Origin: CAXMST01 sp963790085
GTDB taxonomy: Bacteria; Actinomycetota; Thermoleophilia; Solirubrobacterales; 70-9
Assembly: GCA_963790085.1 (NCBI GenBank)
Contig: CAWBNH010000001.1
Span: 186,001-250,000 of the forward strand
DNA: 64,000 nucleotides
Direction of reading: 5' to 3'
This document shows positions 49,251 to 57,481 of the stretch, piece by piece; position 1 is the stretch's first letter; the number at the start of each line of letters is the position of its first letter. The notes below the pieces were generated by a model that had not been told where the DNA came from, ran no database searches, and saw nothing but the letters and a program-made list of their open reading frames with translations. Position numbers and translations under genes: made by a program.

Positions 49251-50371
49251 GGACCCGTGCCGCGGTGCTGCGTGAGATGGGCGCCGAGGCCCCATACGCG
49301 GAGTCGCGGCCGCTCGAGATCGTCGAGCTCGAGCTCGATCCGCCGGGCCCGGGCGAGCTGCTCGTCGAGGTCCGCGCCGCCGGGCTCTGCCACTCCGACC
49401 TCTCGGTGATCGACGGCTCGCGGCCCCGGGTGATGCCGATGGCGCTCGGGCACGAGGCCGCCGGCGAGGTGATCGAGGTCGGCGAGGGCGTGGACGGCCT
49501 GCGGGCAGGAGATCACGTCGTCCTCGCCTTCGTCCCCTCCTGCGGGCACTGCGGCCCCTGCCGCAGCGGCCGCCCGGCGCTCTGCGAGCCCGGTGCGGCC
49601 GCCAACCACAAGGGCACCCTGCTCTCGGGGGCGATCCGTCTGCACGACGGGGACGGTCAGCCGATCCACCACCATCTCGGCGTCTCCGCCTTCAGCGAGC
49701 GGATCGTCGTCTCCGAGCGCTCGGCGGTCAGGGTGCCGGCCGATCTTCCCTGGGAGACCGCGGCGCTGTTCGGCTGCGCCGTGCTGACCGGCACCGGCGC
49801 CGCCACCCGTCGCGCCGGCATCGTGCCCGGCGAGCGGGTCGCCGTGTTCGGTCTCGGCGGGGTCGGCCTGGCGGCGGTGCTCGGCGCCGTGGTGGCGGGG
49901 GCTCGACAGGTGGTCGGGGTCGACCTCATCGACGAGAAGCTCGAGCTCGCCACCCGCCTCGGGGCCACGGAGGTGATCGCCGCCGGACCGGGCGCGGTCG
50001 AGGCGGTCCGCGCGGCGACCGACGGCGGCGCCGAGGTCGCGATCGAGACCGTCGGCAGCGCCGCGGTGCTCGCCGACGCGTATGCGGCAACGCGGCGCGG
50101 GGGCCGGACGGTCACGGTCGGCCTGCCCGATCCCGATCAGATGCTCGAGATCCCGGCCGTCAGCCTCGTCGCCGAGGAGCGTGCCCTGCTCGGCTCCTAC
50201 CTCGGCTCCAGCGTCCCGGCCGAGGACATCCCGCGCTTCGTCGCGCTGCGCTCGGCAGGGAAGCTGCCCGTCGACGAGTTGCTGAGCGGGGAGCTTGCCC
50301 TCGACCAGATCAACGAGGGCTTCGATCGCCTCGCCTCGGGAGCCGTCGCACGGCAGACGATCGCCTTCTAG
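49247..50371 (+). CDS. Zinc-dependent alcohol dehydrogenase (class III-like MDR)
   Basis: The 374-residue MDR enzyme has catalytic zinc ligands Cys48 (GLCHSD) and His69 (GHEAAG), structural zinc cysteines 99/102/105/113 (CGHCGPCRSGRPALC), and the NAD loop VFGLGGVGLAAVLGAV. It oxidises an alcohol or formaldehyde-adduct with NAD+. The arrangement resembles the group of S-(hydroxymethyl)-thiol dehydrogenases, though the thiol cannot be told. Translationally coupled to the thioesterase by GTGA; a shared acyl or alcohol pathway is inferred. Confidence 0.9.
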   Translation: MRTRAAVLREMGAEAPYAESRPLEIVELELDPPGPGELLVEVRAAGLCHSDLSVIDGSRPRVMPMALGHEAAGEVIEVGEGVDGLRAGDHVVLAFVPSCGHCGPCRSGRPALCEPGAAANHKGTLLSGAIRLHDGDGQPIHHHLGVSAFSERIVVSERSAVRVPADLPWETAALFGCAVLTGTGAATRRAGIVPGERVAVFGLGGVGLAAVLGAVVAGARQVVGVDLIDEKLELATRLGATEVIAAGPGAVEAVRAATDGGAEVAIETVGSAAVLADAYAATRRGGRTVTVGLPDPDQMLEIPAVSLVAEERALLGSYLGSSVPAEDIPRFVALRSAGKLPVDELLSGELALDQINEGFDRLASGAVARQTIAF

Positions 50372-50430
50372 TCCGTTCGATGAGGGACCGGGGGTGATCC
50401 GATCGCGGTGTGAGATCACGCACACACCAT

Positions 50431-50460
50431 TTGGCTGGGCAGCCAGTTCTCGCCTATCCT
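50431..50460 (+). promoter_or_regulatory. Promoter of the R2-SCP2/dehalogenase pair
   Basis: TTGGCT (50431-50436) and TATCCT (50455-50460) are spaced by 18 nt, the best -35/-10 pair in the window. The leader of about 34 nt contains AGGAGG at 50486-50491. The upstream 55 nt include ACGCACACACCATTTGG, AT-richer than average. Confidence 0.5.
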
Positions 50461-50500
50461 CCGTGGCGCCGCCGATCCGAGCCCGAGGAGGAAGAGAGCA

Positions 50501-51775
50501 ATGTCAGTCGCCGAGCAGAACCTGACCGACCGGATCAGCTACGCCGACCTCTATCGACGCTGGGAGCAGAGCAACTGGTCCGCGACGGCGCTCGACTTCA
50601 GCGCCGACAGGGAGGGCTGGGCCGCGCTGAGCGAGGTCCAGCGGAAGTCGGCGATGTGGGTCTACTCGATGTTCTTCTACGGGGAGGACTCGGTGACCGA
50701 CAACCTCTCCCCCTACATCGACGCGGCGCCGAAGGAGGAGCAGAAGTACTTCCTCGCCACCCAGCAGGTGGACGAGGCCCGTCACGCCGTCTTCTTCCAT
50801 CGGTTCTTCAAGGAGGTGATCGAGGCCGGCGATACGGTCGCCTCGACCCTGGCGTTCACCGAGCAGCGCCTCAACTGGGGCTACCTGAAGATCTTCAACC
50901 GGCTCGACCAGATGGCCGAGGAGCTGCGTCGCGATCGCTCGCTGCCGAAGTTCGCGCAGGCAATCACGCTCTACCACCTGATCGTCGAGGCGACGCTGGC
51001 GCAGCCCGGCCAGCACTTCATCGAGGACTTCTTCATCAGGGACGGATCGATGCCGGGGTTCAGCGAGGGGATGAAGAACGTCTCCCGGGACGAGCAGCGC
51101 CACATCGGCTTCGGGGTCAAGGTGCTCTCCGAGCTCCTGCGTGAGTCCGACGAGTGCAAGGCCGCGGTCGATGAGCTGCTCGCCGAGGTGATGCAGTGGA
51201 CCTCGTCGGTGTTCATTCCGCCGGGCTGGGATCTCGAGTACACGCGCTGCTTCGGCTTCGAGCTCGAGGACATCTCCGAGTGGGGGATCCAGGCGCTCGA
51301 GCAGAAGTGGCGGGCGATCGGCTATCCGATGGACGAGATGCCACCGGGGGTCGTGCCGATGGACTTCTCGCTTCCCCAGCGCGAGCGGGGGGCGCAGATG
51401 ATCCGCCTGGTCCGCGCCGGCGTCGTCGGCGAGCCGAAGCCGGCGTCCGAGGTCGACTCGTCGCCCGAGATCCAGGAGCTCTACTTCGACCTGCTCTCGC
51501 GCTCTATCGACACCGGGGGGGCGAACGGGGCCCCGTTCAGGGTGCAGTGGAAGTTCAGCGACGCCGAGCCCTGGCACCTGATCGTCGACAACGGCTCGAC
51601 CCGGGTCGAGCGCGGCGTGATCGGCGAGGCAGACGTCACGCTCGAGTCGGAGTGGCACGACTTCATCGACGTCGGCAAGGGTGCCGTCAGCCCGCCGAAG
51701 GCGCTGATCCAGCGCCGGCTCAGGGTCCACGGCGGGCCGCGAAACCTGCTCCGCTTCCGCAGGCTGTTTGCCTGA
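50501..51775 (+). CDS. R2-like (ribonucleotide reductase small-subunit-like) di-metal protein fused to an SCP2 sterol-carrier domain
   Basis: The 424-residue protein has two parts. Residues about 1-300 are a four-helix ferritin-like domain with the carboxylate/histidine set of class I R2 proteins: Glu62 (FYGEDSVTD), Glu92 and His95 (DEARHAVFF), Glu163 (IVEATLAQPG), Glu198 and His201 (DEQRHIGFG). Residues about 315-424 match SCP2 lipid-transfer domains (FRVQWKFSDAEPWHLIVDNGS, then PPKALIQRRLRVHGG). No NrdA is nearby, and the SCP2 fusion points to an oxidase or desaturase acting on a bound lipid rather than nucleotide reduction; this is inference. Strong AGGAGG and promoter upstream. Followed by a dehalogenase. 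Confidence 0.82.
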   Translation: MSVAEQNLTDRISYADLYRRWEQSNWSATALDFSADREGWAALSEVQRKSAMWVYSMFFYGEDSVTDNLSPYIDAAPKEEQKYFLATQQVDEARHAVFFHRFFKEVIEAGDTVASTLAFTEQRLNWGYLKIFNRLDQMAEELRRDRSLPKFAQAITLYHLIVEATLAQPGQHFIEDFFIRDGSMPGFSEGMKNVSRDEQRHIGFGVKVLSELLRESDECKAAVDELLAEVMQWTSSVFIPPGWDLEYTRCFGFELEDISEWGIQALEQKWRAIGYPMDEMPPGVVPMDFSLPQRERGAQMIRLVRAGVVGEPKPASEVDSSPEIQELYFDLLSRSIDTGGANGAPFRVQWKFSDAEPWHLIVDNGSTRVERGVIGEADVTLESEWHDFIDVGKGAVSPPKALIQRRLRVHGGPRNLLRFRRLFA

Positions 51776-51824
51776 GGCATAGGCTGGCCGGACCGGCCGG
51801 CCAAGCGACAGGGGAGAGCAAGAG

Positions 51825-52706
51825 ATGACCGACACCTACAGAACCCCGGACGAGCGCTTCGAGGGGCTCCCGGACTTCCCCTGGGAGCCGAGGTACATCG
51901 ACTGGGACGGCATCCGCCTCGCCCGCGTCGACGAGGGGTCGGGAGATCCGGTCGTGCTCTTCCACGGCGAGCCGACCTGGTCGTTTCTGTACCGCAAGGT
52001 GATCCCGCCGCTGCTCGAGGCCGGGCACCGCTGCATCGCCCCCGACTACGCCGGCTTCGGGCGCTCCGACAAGCCGACCGACTTCGACTGGTACAGCTAC
52101 GAGCGCCACACCCTGTCGATGATCCACCTGCTGGACGAGATCGGCGTCAGCGGGGCGACCTTCGTGACCCAGGACTGGGGCGGGCCGATCGGCATGCGGA
52201 TCGCCGCCGAGCGGCCCGACCTCTGCGCTCGGCTGGTCGTCATGGACACCGGGATCTTCACCGGCGAGCAACCGATGTCGGATGCGTGGAAGGCGTTTCG
52301 CGACTTCGTCGAGCGAACCGAGGACCTGCCGATCTCGTTCCTCGTCGGCGGGGCGTGCAAGACGAAGCCGAGCGAGGGTGTGCTCGCCGGCTACGACGCA
52401 CCGTTCCCCGAGCCGGCCGCCAAGCAGGGCGCCCGCGCCTTCCCGCTGTTCCTGCCGACCAGCCCGGACATGCCGGGCGCCGCGGAGGGCCGCCGGACGC
52501 TGGAGGCGATGGTCGAGTCAGACCGCCCCGCGCTCCTGCTCTGGGCCGACTCGGACCCGGTCCTGACCCTCGAGCTCGGCCACGCGCTGGCGAAGCGGAT
52601 CGGCTGGCCGGAGCCGGAGGTGATCGAGGACGCCTCCCACTTCCTGCAGGAAGACCAGGGCGAGATCATCGGCCGCCGCATCGCCGAGTGGCTCGCCGGG
52701 AGCTGA
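51825..52706 (+). CDS. Haloalkane dehalogenase-like alpha/beta hydrolase
   Basis: The 293-residue protein has the haloalkane dehalogenase layout: HGEPTWSFLYRKV (oxyanion/halide motif with Glu49, as in the DhlA-type subfamily), nucleophile Asp117 followed by Trp118 (VTQDWGGPIG), acid Asp244 (WADSDPVL) and His272 (DASHFLQED). It would hydrolyse a carbon-halogen bond, or be a related hydrolase; the Asp nucleophile excludes ordinary serine esterases. GGGGAG precedes the ATG. It lies 49 nt after the R2-SCP2 gene, likely one operon. Confidence 0.9.
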   Translation: MTDTYRTPDERFEGLPDFPWEPRYIDWDGIRLARVDEGSGDPVVLFHGEPTWSFLYRKVIPPLLEAGHRCIAPDYAGFGRSDKPTDFDWYSYERHTLSMIHLLDEIGVSGATFVTQDWGGPIGMRIAAERPDLCARLVVMDTGIFTGEQPMSDAWKAFRDFVERTEDLPISFLVGGACKTKPSEGVLAGYDAPFPEPAAKQGARAFPLFLPTSPDMPGAAEGRRTLEAMVESDRPALLLWADSDPVLTLELGHALAKRIGWPEPEVIEDASHFLQEDQGEIIGRRIAEWLAGS

Positions 52707-52728
52707 GAACCGCACCTGGACAACGAAG

Positions 52729-52754
52729 AGGGGCGGCCGTTCACGACCGCCCCT
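52729..52754 (-). terminator. Rho-independent terminator of the first lysine-rich gene
   Basis: AGGGGCGG..CG and CG..CCGCCCCT form an interrupted 10-bp stem with a short loop; on the minus strand it is followed by TCTTCGTTG, a partial T-run. It also lies 22 nt after the dehalogenase stop and may serve both strands. It resembles the terminator at 53647-53672. Confidence 0.7.
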
Positions 52755-52796
52755 CCCATTCGCTCCTCCCTCAGCTGAGGAGGCCGCGCAGCGCCA

Positions 52797-53557
52797 CTAG
52801 TTCTTCTTCGGCTTGCACTTCGTCGTGTACGTGTCGGCCGTCGGCGGCGTGCCGTCGCTGAAGAACGTGGTGGCCTGCCACTTCAACTTCTTCGGCTTGC
52901 ACCTCGCCTGGATGTACTTGCTCTTCTTGATCGTCACCTCGAAGAACTGGATCGCGCCGGCGGCGAGCGGCGGGATGACCACGTCGAGCGACTCCTTGTA
53001 GGGGCCGGAACCGGTGCCCGGCGGCCGACCCTTGACCTTCTTGAACGGCTTCAGCTTGCCGACCAGGATCGTCGCCGGGAGCCCGGCGGCATCGCCAACC
53101 GGCTTCGAGTAGAGCAGGAAGGTCTTGTTGTTGTCGTTGAAGGCCGTCACCTGGACATCGATGATGATCCCGGCTCCGCCGACCTTGACCCTCGCCGTGC
53201 TGCCCTTCGGATCGGAGACGGCGGACTTCTTCCGCAGGCCGCGATCGCGTCCTCGGTGGTCGCGGCGAGCTCGAGCCCGGCCGCATCGGTCTTGCAGTAG
53301 GGGAACTTCCGGTAGTTGAACTTGAACTGCTTCGGGAAGTCGAGAACCGTTCGCTCGCCCTTCGGCGGCTGATCCGTGCCCGGCAGGTCGAAGGTCGTGA
53401 TCGTGTTCACGAACTGAATGTTCTGATACCTCTTCTTCGACAGCTTCTTCGGCTTGATCTTCGCCGATTCCGTCTGCACGCTCTCATCGGCAGTGGCAAG
53501 CGAAACGACGCCAACGCCGACCGCTCCGGCCAACGCCAGAGCCAGGAACTTCCTCAT
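52797..53557 (-). pseudogene. Secreted lysine-rich protein, copy 1, broken by a one-base deletion
   Basis: Two frames (53557 to about 53236, and about 53236 to 52797) align end to end with the intact paralog at 53714-54463. The N-terminal part has a signal peptide (MRKFLALALAGAVGVGVVSLATA), then NTITTFDLPGTDQPP and FPYCKTDAAGLELAAT. At ACG the frame should read CGKKSAVSDPKG but a base is missing (GG for GGN) near 53234. The C-terminal part has LLYSKPVGDAAGLPATILVG, IPPLAAGAIQFFEVTIKKSKY and a Lys-rich end. Function unknown. Good ribosome binding site (GGGAGG). If the indel is an assembly error, this is an intact gene. Confidence 0.72.
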
Positions 53558-53646
53558 CAGGTGCCTCCCGTATCTCTCTCCTGGACCCCTCCCGGAACCC
53601 TCTCCGGCCGCAACACTAACGGAGGACCACGGCTCCCGCCAACGAA

Positions 53647-53672
53647 AAGGGGCGGCCTTGCGGCCGCCCCTT
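53647..53672 (-). terminator. Rho-independent terminator of the second lysine-rich gene
   Basis: AAGGGGCGGCC (53647-53657), loop TTGC, GGCCGCCCCTT (53662-53672): a perfect 11-bp stem, followed on the minus strand by TTTTCGTT. It sits 41 nt after the stop of the gene at 53714 and is the clearest intrinsic terminator of the window. Confidence 0.85.
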
Positions 53673-53713
53673 CCAGTGCCTCCTCCCTCAGCTGAGGGAG
53701 CTACTCGGCATCG

Positions 53714-54463
53714 CTACTTCTTCTTCTTCTTCTGCTTGCACTTCTTGAAGTAGTCGTCCTTGGTGCTCGTGCCTCCATCGAAGAAGGTCTCCGCCTGGAA
53801 GTACATCTTCTTCGACTTGCACCTGCCCTGGACGTACTTGCTCTTCGGGATCGTGACCTCGAAGAAGCTGATCGCTCCTGCCGCGAGCGGCGGGATCGTC
53901 ACGTCGAGGGCCTTGCCGTACTTCTTGCCCGACTTCGACTTCTTCAGCTTGCCGACGAGGATGCTCGCGGGAATCCCGGAGCTGTCGCCGATCGGCTTGC
54001 TGTAGAGCAGCAGCTTGTTGCCGTTCTCGTTGAAGGCAACGACCTGGATGTCGAGCACCAGCGGGTCGTTCATCGGGCCGAGGTCAACGCGAACGTTCGC
54101 CGTGCTGCCGCTGTCCTCGGAGACGACCGACTTCTTGCCGCAGATCTTCTTCGCGTCCTCGACCGTGGCCGCCAGCTCGAGGCCGGCCGCGTCGGTCTTG
54201 CAGAACGGGAACTTCTTGTTGTTGAACTTGAGATTCTTCGAGAGGTCGAGAATCGTCCGGTTCGCCGACGGCGGCTGGTTGGTGCCGGGCACGTCGAAGG
54301 TCGTGATCGTGTTGACGAACTTGACGTTCTTGTACTTCTTCTTGTCGAGCTTGGTCGGCGTGACCTTGCCGACCTCGGTCTGGATGCTCTCGTCGGCGGT
54401 GGCGAACGACACCACTCCGACCGTCATTGCGCCCGCGATAGCGAGAGCGAGAAATTTCCGCAT
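53714..54463 (-). CDS. Secreted lysine-rich protein, copy 2 (intact), function unknown
   Basis: The 249-residue protein has a cleavable signal peptide (residues 1-23, ending ATADE) and no later membrane helix. By my count it holds 40 Lys but only 4 Arg, which is extreme for a genome this rich in GC, where Arg usually dominates. Four cysteines (88, 108, 215, 242) are shared with copy 1 and could form two disulfides. Repeated hydrophobic/Lys strands suggest a beta-sandwich. It ends KKCKQKKKKK. The layout (TTFD-PGT-QPP, FPxC, LLxYSKPxG, PPLAAG) recalls a secreted family common in Thermoleophilia, from memory only. AGGAGGAG precedes the ATG. The gene follows the MCE array. Confidence 0.8.
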   Translation of the reverse strand: MRKFLALAIAGAMTVGVVSFATADESIQTEVGKVTPTKLDKKKYKNVKFVNTITTFDVPGTNQPPSANRTILDLSKNLKFNNKKFPFCKTDAAGLELAATVEDAKKICGKKSVVSEDSGSTANVRVDLGPMNDPLVLDIQVVAFNENGNKLLLYSKPIGDSSGIPASILVGKLKKSKSGKKYGKALDVTIPPLAAGAISFFEVTIPKSKYVQGRCKSKKMYFQAETFFDGGTSTKDDYFKKCKQKKKKK

Positions 54464-54626
54464 TGCTCCTCCTAGGAATGTCTTGACTCAGTTGCGATGA
54501 AGGAGCGGCTCCAGCCGCGCACTCCACCCCTCGGGTACCGGTGGGTACATTGTCACAAACCCCGAAGTGACCGAAAGGTTGCGGTGCCGTCGGCGACGAT
54601 CACGGCCGCCACCGGGCCCGCAGCGG

Positions 54627-56168
54627 TCACGGGGCCTGGGCGCGGGTGTGCGGGTAGGTCGTCGACTCCGACGGCGGCCCGCCGATCGACTTCGAGCCCG
54701 CCTGCAGGTCGCAGCGAGGCGCCGGGATGTTGTCGCTGTCGGTGTTCGGCGCGCCACCCCAGGCGAAGTCCTGAATCGCCTCGAAGAAGGTCGGGTTGCC
54801 CTGCGTCGGGACAACGGGGGGCAGATCACCGGGGGCGCCCGGCGACAGGGTGATGTCTGAGAGCCCGGAGCTGCACTGGGCGGTCAGGAAGGAGTCGAGG
54901 CTGTTGGCCAGCTTGCTGTAGTTGCCGGCCTTGACGTAGGCGTTGGTTCGGTTGCCGGTGAGCCGCGACGGGAACGAGGCCAGCGACTCGGGGGTGAAGA
55001 CCTGGGTCGTGCGGAGGTACTTCTTCCGCACCAGCGTGCCCGAGACGTTGGAGGCGTTCGCCGCCGCCGCGACGTTCGCGATGGCCGACGTGGTCTCGGC
55101 CCGGTAGCGGTTCAGCGTATCGGCGATCGGAATCAGCTCGGTCAGGTAAGAGTCGATCCGGGCAAGCGGCGGCGGCAGCTGGTCGTCGATCACTGTCCGC
55201 AGCGAGCTGAAGCCGGACTTCGCACGCTTGTTGACGGTGACCAGCCCGTCGAAGAAGCGCTCGAGGTCGGGGGCCAGGGCGGCGGTCTGCTCGAACGTGC
55301 CGCTCAGCTCCCGTGCCACCGGCCGCAACTGCGTGATCAGGGCATCGGTGTCGCCGGCGAACCTGTCGAGGCGCTCGAGCGTCAGCTTCGACTCGTCGAG
55401 GAACGTCGGCAGGGCCTGGAAGGCCGCGATCAGGTCGGCATCGCGGCGGGCGATCGTCGCGAAGACGCGTTCGGTGTTCGTGATCAGGCCGCTGAGCTGG
55501 CCCTGGCGCTCGCTGAGCGCATCGAAGGTCTCGCCACCGTCGCGGACGAGGCGCTCGACGGCGAGCCGCTGGCTGTCGAGGATCCGCATCAGATCGTCGG
55601 CGCTGTCGACGAACGGGGTCAGGTTGCCGAGCGCCGCGTTGAGGTCCGCTCCCCTGCCACGGAAGGCCAGCGCCGCGTCCTGCATCCAGGCTCGGAAGGC
55701 AGCGCGGGTCGGCTCATCGAAGGCCCGGAATATCTCGTCGAGCTGCACCGCCTGGGAGACCTGGGCCTCCGGCAGGTTCCCGCCCTCGGGCAGCGACCCG
55801 GTCGAGGGGTCGCCTGGGGTGAGCTCGACGTAGGTCTCGCCGAGCAGCGTCTTCTGGCGCAGGATCGCCCTGGTGTTGGCGGGAATCGGGGCGAACTTGG
55901 GGTCGATCTCGATCTCGGTGTCCGCCAGTCCGTCGTCGTTGAGCTCGATCACCTTGACCTTGCCGACCGAGACCCCGGAGATCCTCACATCGGACTCGAC
56001 CGCGAGCTGGGTCGCCTCGTCGAACGGGACCGTGACCCGGTAGCTCTTCGACTTGAGCGGCACCGGGCCGCCGAAGGCGAGCCAGAGGAACAGCAGCAGG
56101 CCGAAGCAGGAGAGCGCGAAGCCGACCGCGATCAGCACTCTTCCGATTGTCGGCGGTCGCGTCTCCAT
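54627..56168 (-). CDS. MCE-family (MlaD-domain) protein, sixth of six
   Basis: The 513-residue protein has an N-terminal anchor helix (about 8-30) and an MCE/MlaD beta-barrel domain (about 38-120: YRVTVPFDEATQLAVESDVRISGVSVG...GETYVELTPG), followed by about 280 residues of amphipathic helices that in related proteins build a lipid-conducting tube. The C-terminal tail carries several Cys-containing segments (TAQCSSG, APRCDLQAG). It would form part of a six-subunit hydrophobic channel carrying lipids between membrane and surface. TGATG overlap with the fifth gene. Last gene of the array; the lysine-rich genes follow. Confidence 0.88.
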   Translation of the reverse strand: METRPPTIGRVLIAVGFALSCFGLLLFLWLAFGGPVPLKSKSYRVTVPFDEATQLAVESDVRISGVSVGKVKVIELNDDGLADTEIEIDPKFAPIPANTRAILRQKTLLGETYVELTPGDPSTGSLPEGGNLPEAQVSQAVQLDEIFRAFDEPTRAAFRAWMQDAALAFRGRGADLNAALGNLTPFVDSADDLMRILDSQRLAVERLVRDGGETFDALSERQGQLSGLITNTERVFATIARRDADLIAAFQALPTFLDESKLTLERLDRFAGDTDALITQLRPVARELSGTFEQTAALAPDLERFFDGLVTVNKRAKSGFSSLRTVIDDQLPPPLARIDSYLTELIPIADTLNRYRAETTSAIANVAAAANASNVSGTLVRKKYLRTTQVFTPESLASFPSRLTGNRTNAYVKAGNYSKLANSLDSFLTAQCSSGLSDITLSPGAPGDLPPVVPTQGNPTFFEAIQDFAWGGAPNTDSDNIPAPRCDLQAGSKSIGGPPSESTTYPHTRAQAP

Positions 56169-57481
56169 CAGCAGATCTCCGTCGAGACGGGCAGTCGGGT
56201 CAGGATCCGCTGGGTGGCGAGACCGGGCCGGCTCTGCAGCGCGTTGTCGGCGAGCTGCGAGATGAAGCAGCTGTACATCGCGATCGAGCGAACGACCGGG
56301 CCACCGGAGTCCTCGTTCAGCAGAACGCTGTTGGCGTTGTGGTTGAGCCAGGAGAGGTAGAACAGGTAGCCCTCCTGGGCACCCGGCGGATCGTAGGCGA
56401 GGCCGTTGAGCACCGAGGTGAGCTCGGTGAACGTCCCCTTCAGGCCCTTGGCACTGGAGGCGAGCGGCTCCGAGGCCTTCTTCACGTCCTTGACCACGTC
56501 CTTGACCTCACCGGTGAACGGCCGGATCTGGTCGCGGATCGGGGGTGTGGTATCGGCGAGGAAGGGCTGCAGGGCCTGGAGCGCCGGGTCGAGCGCCTGG
56601 GCCGCGGGCAGCAGGCGCCGGAGCGCCGGTTCGAGCTCGTTCGAGAGCTGCTCGCCGGCATCGAGGGCGCGCCGGGTCTCGCTCAGCGCCCCGGGCAGCC
56701 CGCGGAGCGTCGCCCGGAGGTTCTGCTCCTGGTCGGCAAAGGCACCGAGGACCGAGTTCTGGGCGTCGACGAACTGGGCGACGCGAACATCGTTGGCCGC
56801 GAGGCGCTGCGAGATCTTGCCGAAGTTGGTGATCACCCTGCGCAGGTTGTCGCGTCGCTTGGCGATCGCCCCGTTGATCTTCGCGAGGTCTCGGGTCGTC
56901 GGCTCGATCCGCCGCAGCACGGCCGCGAGCTCCCTGTCGCCGCCGTCTGAGAGCCCCTCGGCGCCGCCGGCGAGTAGCAGCCGCAGGTAGGCCTGCGTGT
57001 CACCGTCGAGCGAGGCCAGGATCTGATCGACGTTGACGTTCGGCTTGGTCGACGCCAGTGGGATCGTCGTGCCCTCCGGCACGCTCTCGCCCTCGCTGCC
57101 CGGATCGAGCTCGACGGTCATGTCCTGGAGGCCGGTTCGCGGCCGCAGCAGGAACGAGGCGTCGGGATGGATCAGGTCCGAGTACTCGTTGTCGACCTGC
57201 ATCGTCACCAGCGCGACCCCGTCCTCGAGCTCCACGCCGGTGATGTCGCCGACCTTGACGCCGGCCATGTTGACCGACTGCCCCTGACCGGGCGTCACCG
57301 CCTGGGCGGTCTGGAGCTGGGCCTTGAGCTCGAAGCGATCCTCACCGAGGATCGGGAACCACGAGGGCAGCGCCGAGGACTGCTGCGAGAGGATCACGAA
57401 GAGGGTCGTGAGGCCGATCACCGCGAGGATCAGCACCGCGATGAAGTCCTTCAGGTATCTGCCGATCGCCTGCCTCATCAT
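56168..57481 (-). CDS. MCE-family (MlaD-domain) protein, fifth of six
   Basis: The 437-residue protein has an anchor helix (about 12-32) with the start MMRQAIGRYLKDFIAVL, an MCE domain (about 45-125: FELKAQLQTAQAVTPGQGQSVNMAGVKVG, then LQDMTVELDPG) and a long helical region with repeated R-L-L-P-A-A segments. The VNMAGVKVG turn is the pore-facing loop. It ends with one Cys pair region (MYSCFIS, STEIC). ATGA overlap with the fourth gene. Confidence 0.88.
   Translation of the reverse strand: MMRQAIGRYLKDFIAVLILAVIGLTTLFVILSQQSSALPSWFPILGEDRFELKAQLQTAQAVTPGQGQSVNMAGVKVGDITGVELEDGVALVTMQVDNEYSDLIHPDASFLLRPRTGLQDMTVELDPGSEGESVPEGTTIPLASTKPNVNVDQILASLDGDTQAYLRLLLAGGAEGLSDGGDRELAAVLRRIEPTTRDLAKINGAIAKRRDNLRRVITNFGKISQRLAANDVRVAQFVDAQNSVLGAFADQEQNLRATLRGLPGALSETRRALDAGEQLSNELEPALRRLLPAAQALDPALQALQPFLADTTPPIRDQIRPFTGEVKDVVKDVKKASEPLASSAKGLKGTFTELTSVLNGLAYDPPGAQEGYLFYLSWLNHNANSVLLNEDSGGPVVRSIAMYSCFISQLADNALQSRPGLATQRILTRLPVSTEIC

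Noticed and set aside
54567..54630. Inverted repeat GTGACCG...CGGTCAC around the last MCE stop
   Set aside because: Seven-base arms separated by 50 nt are expected by chance in this composition.
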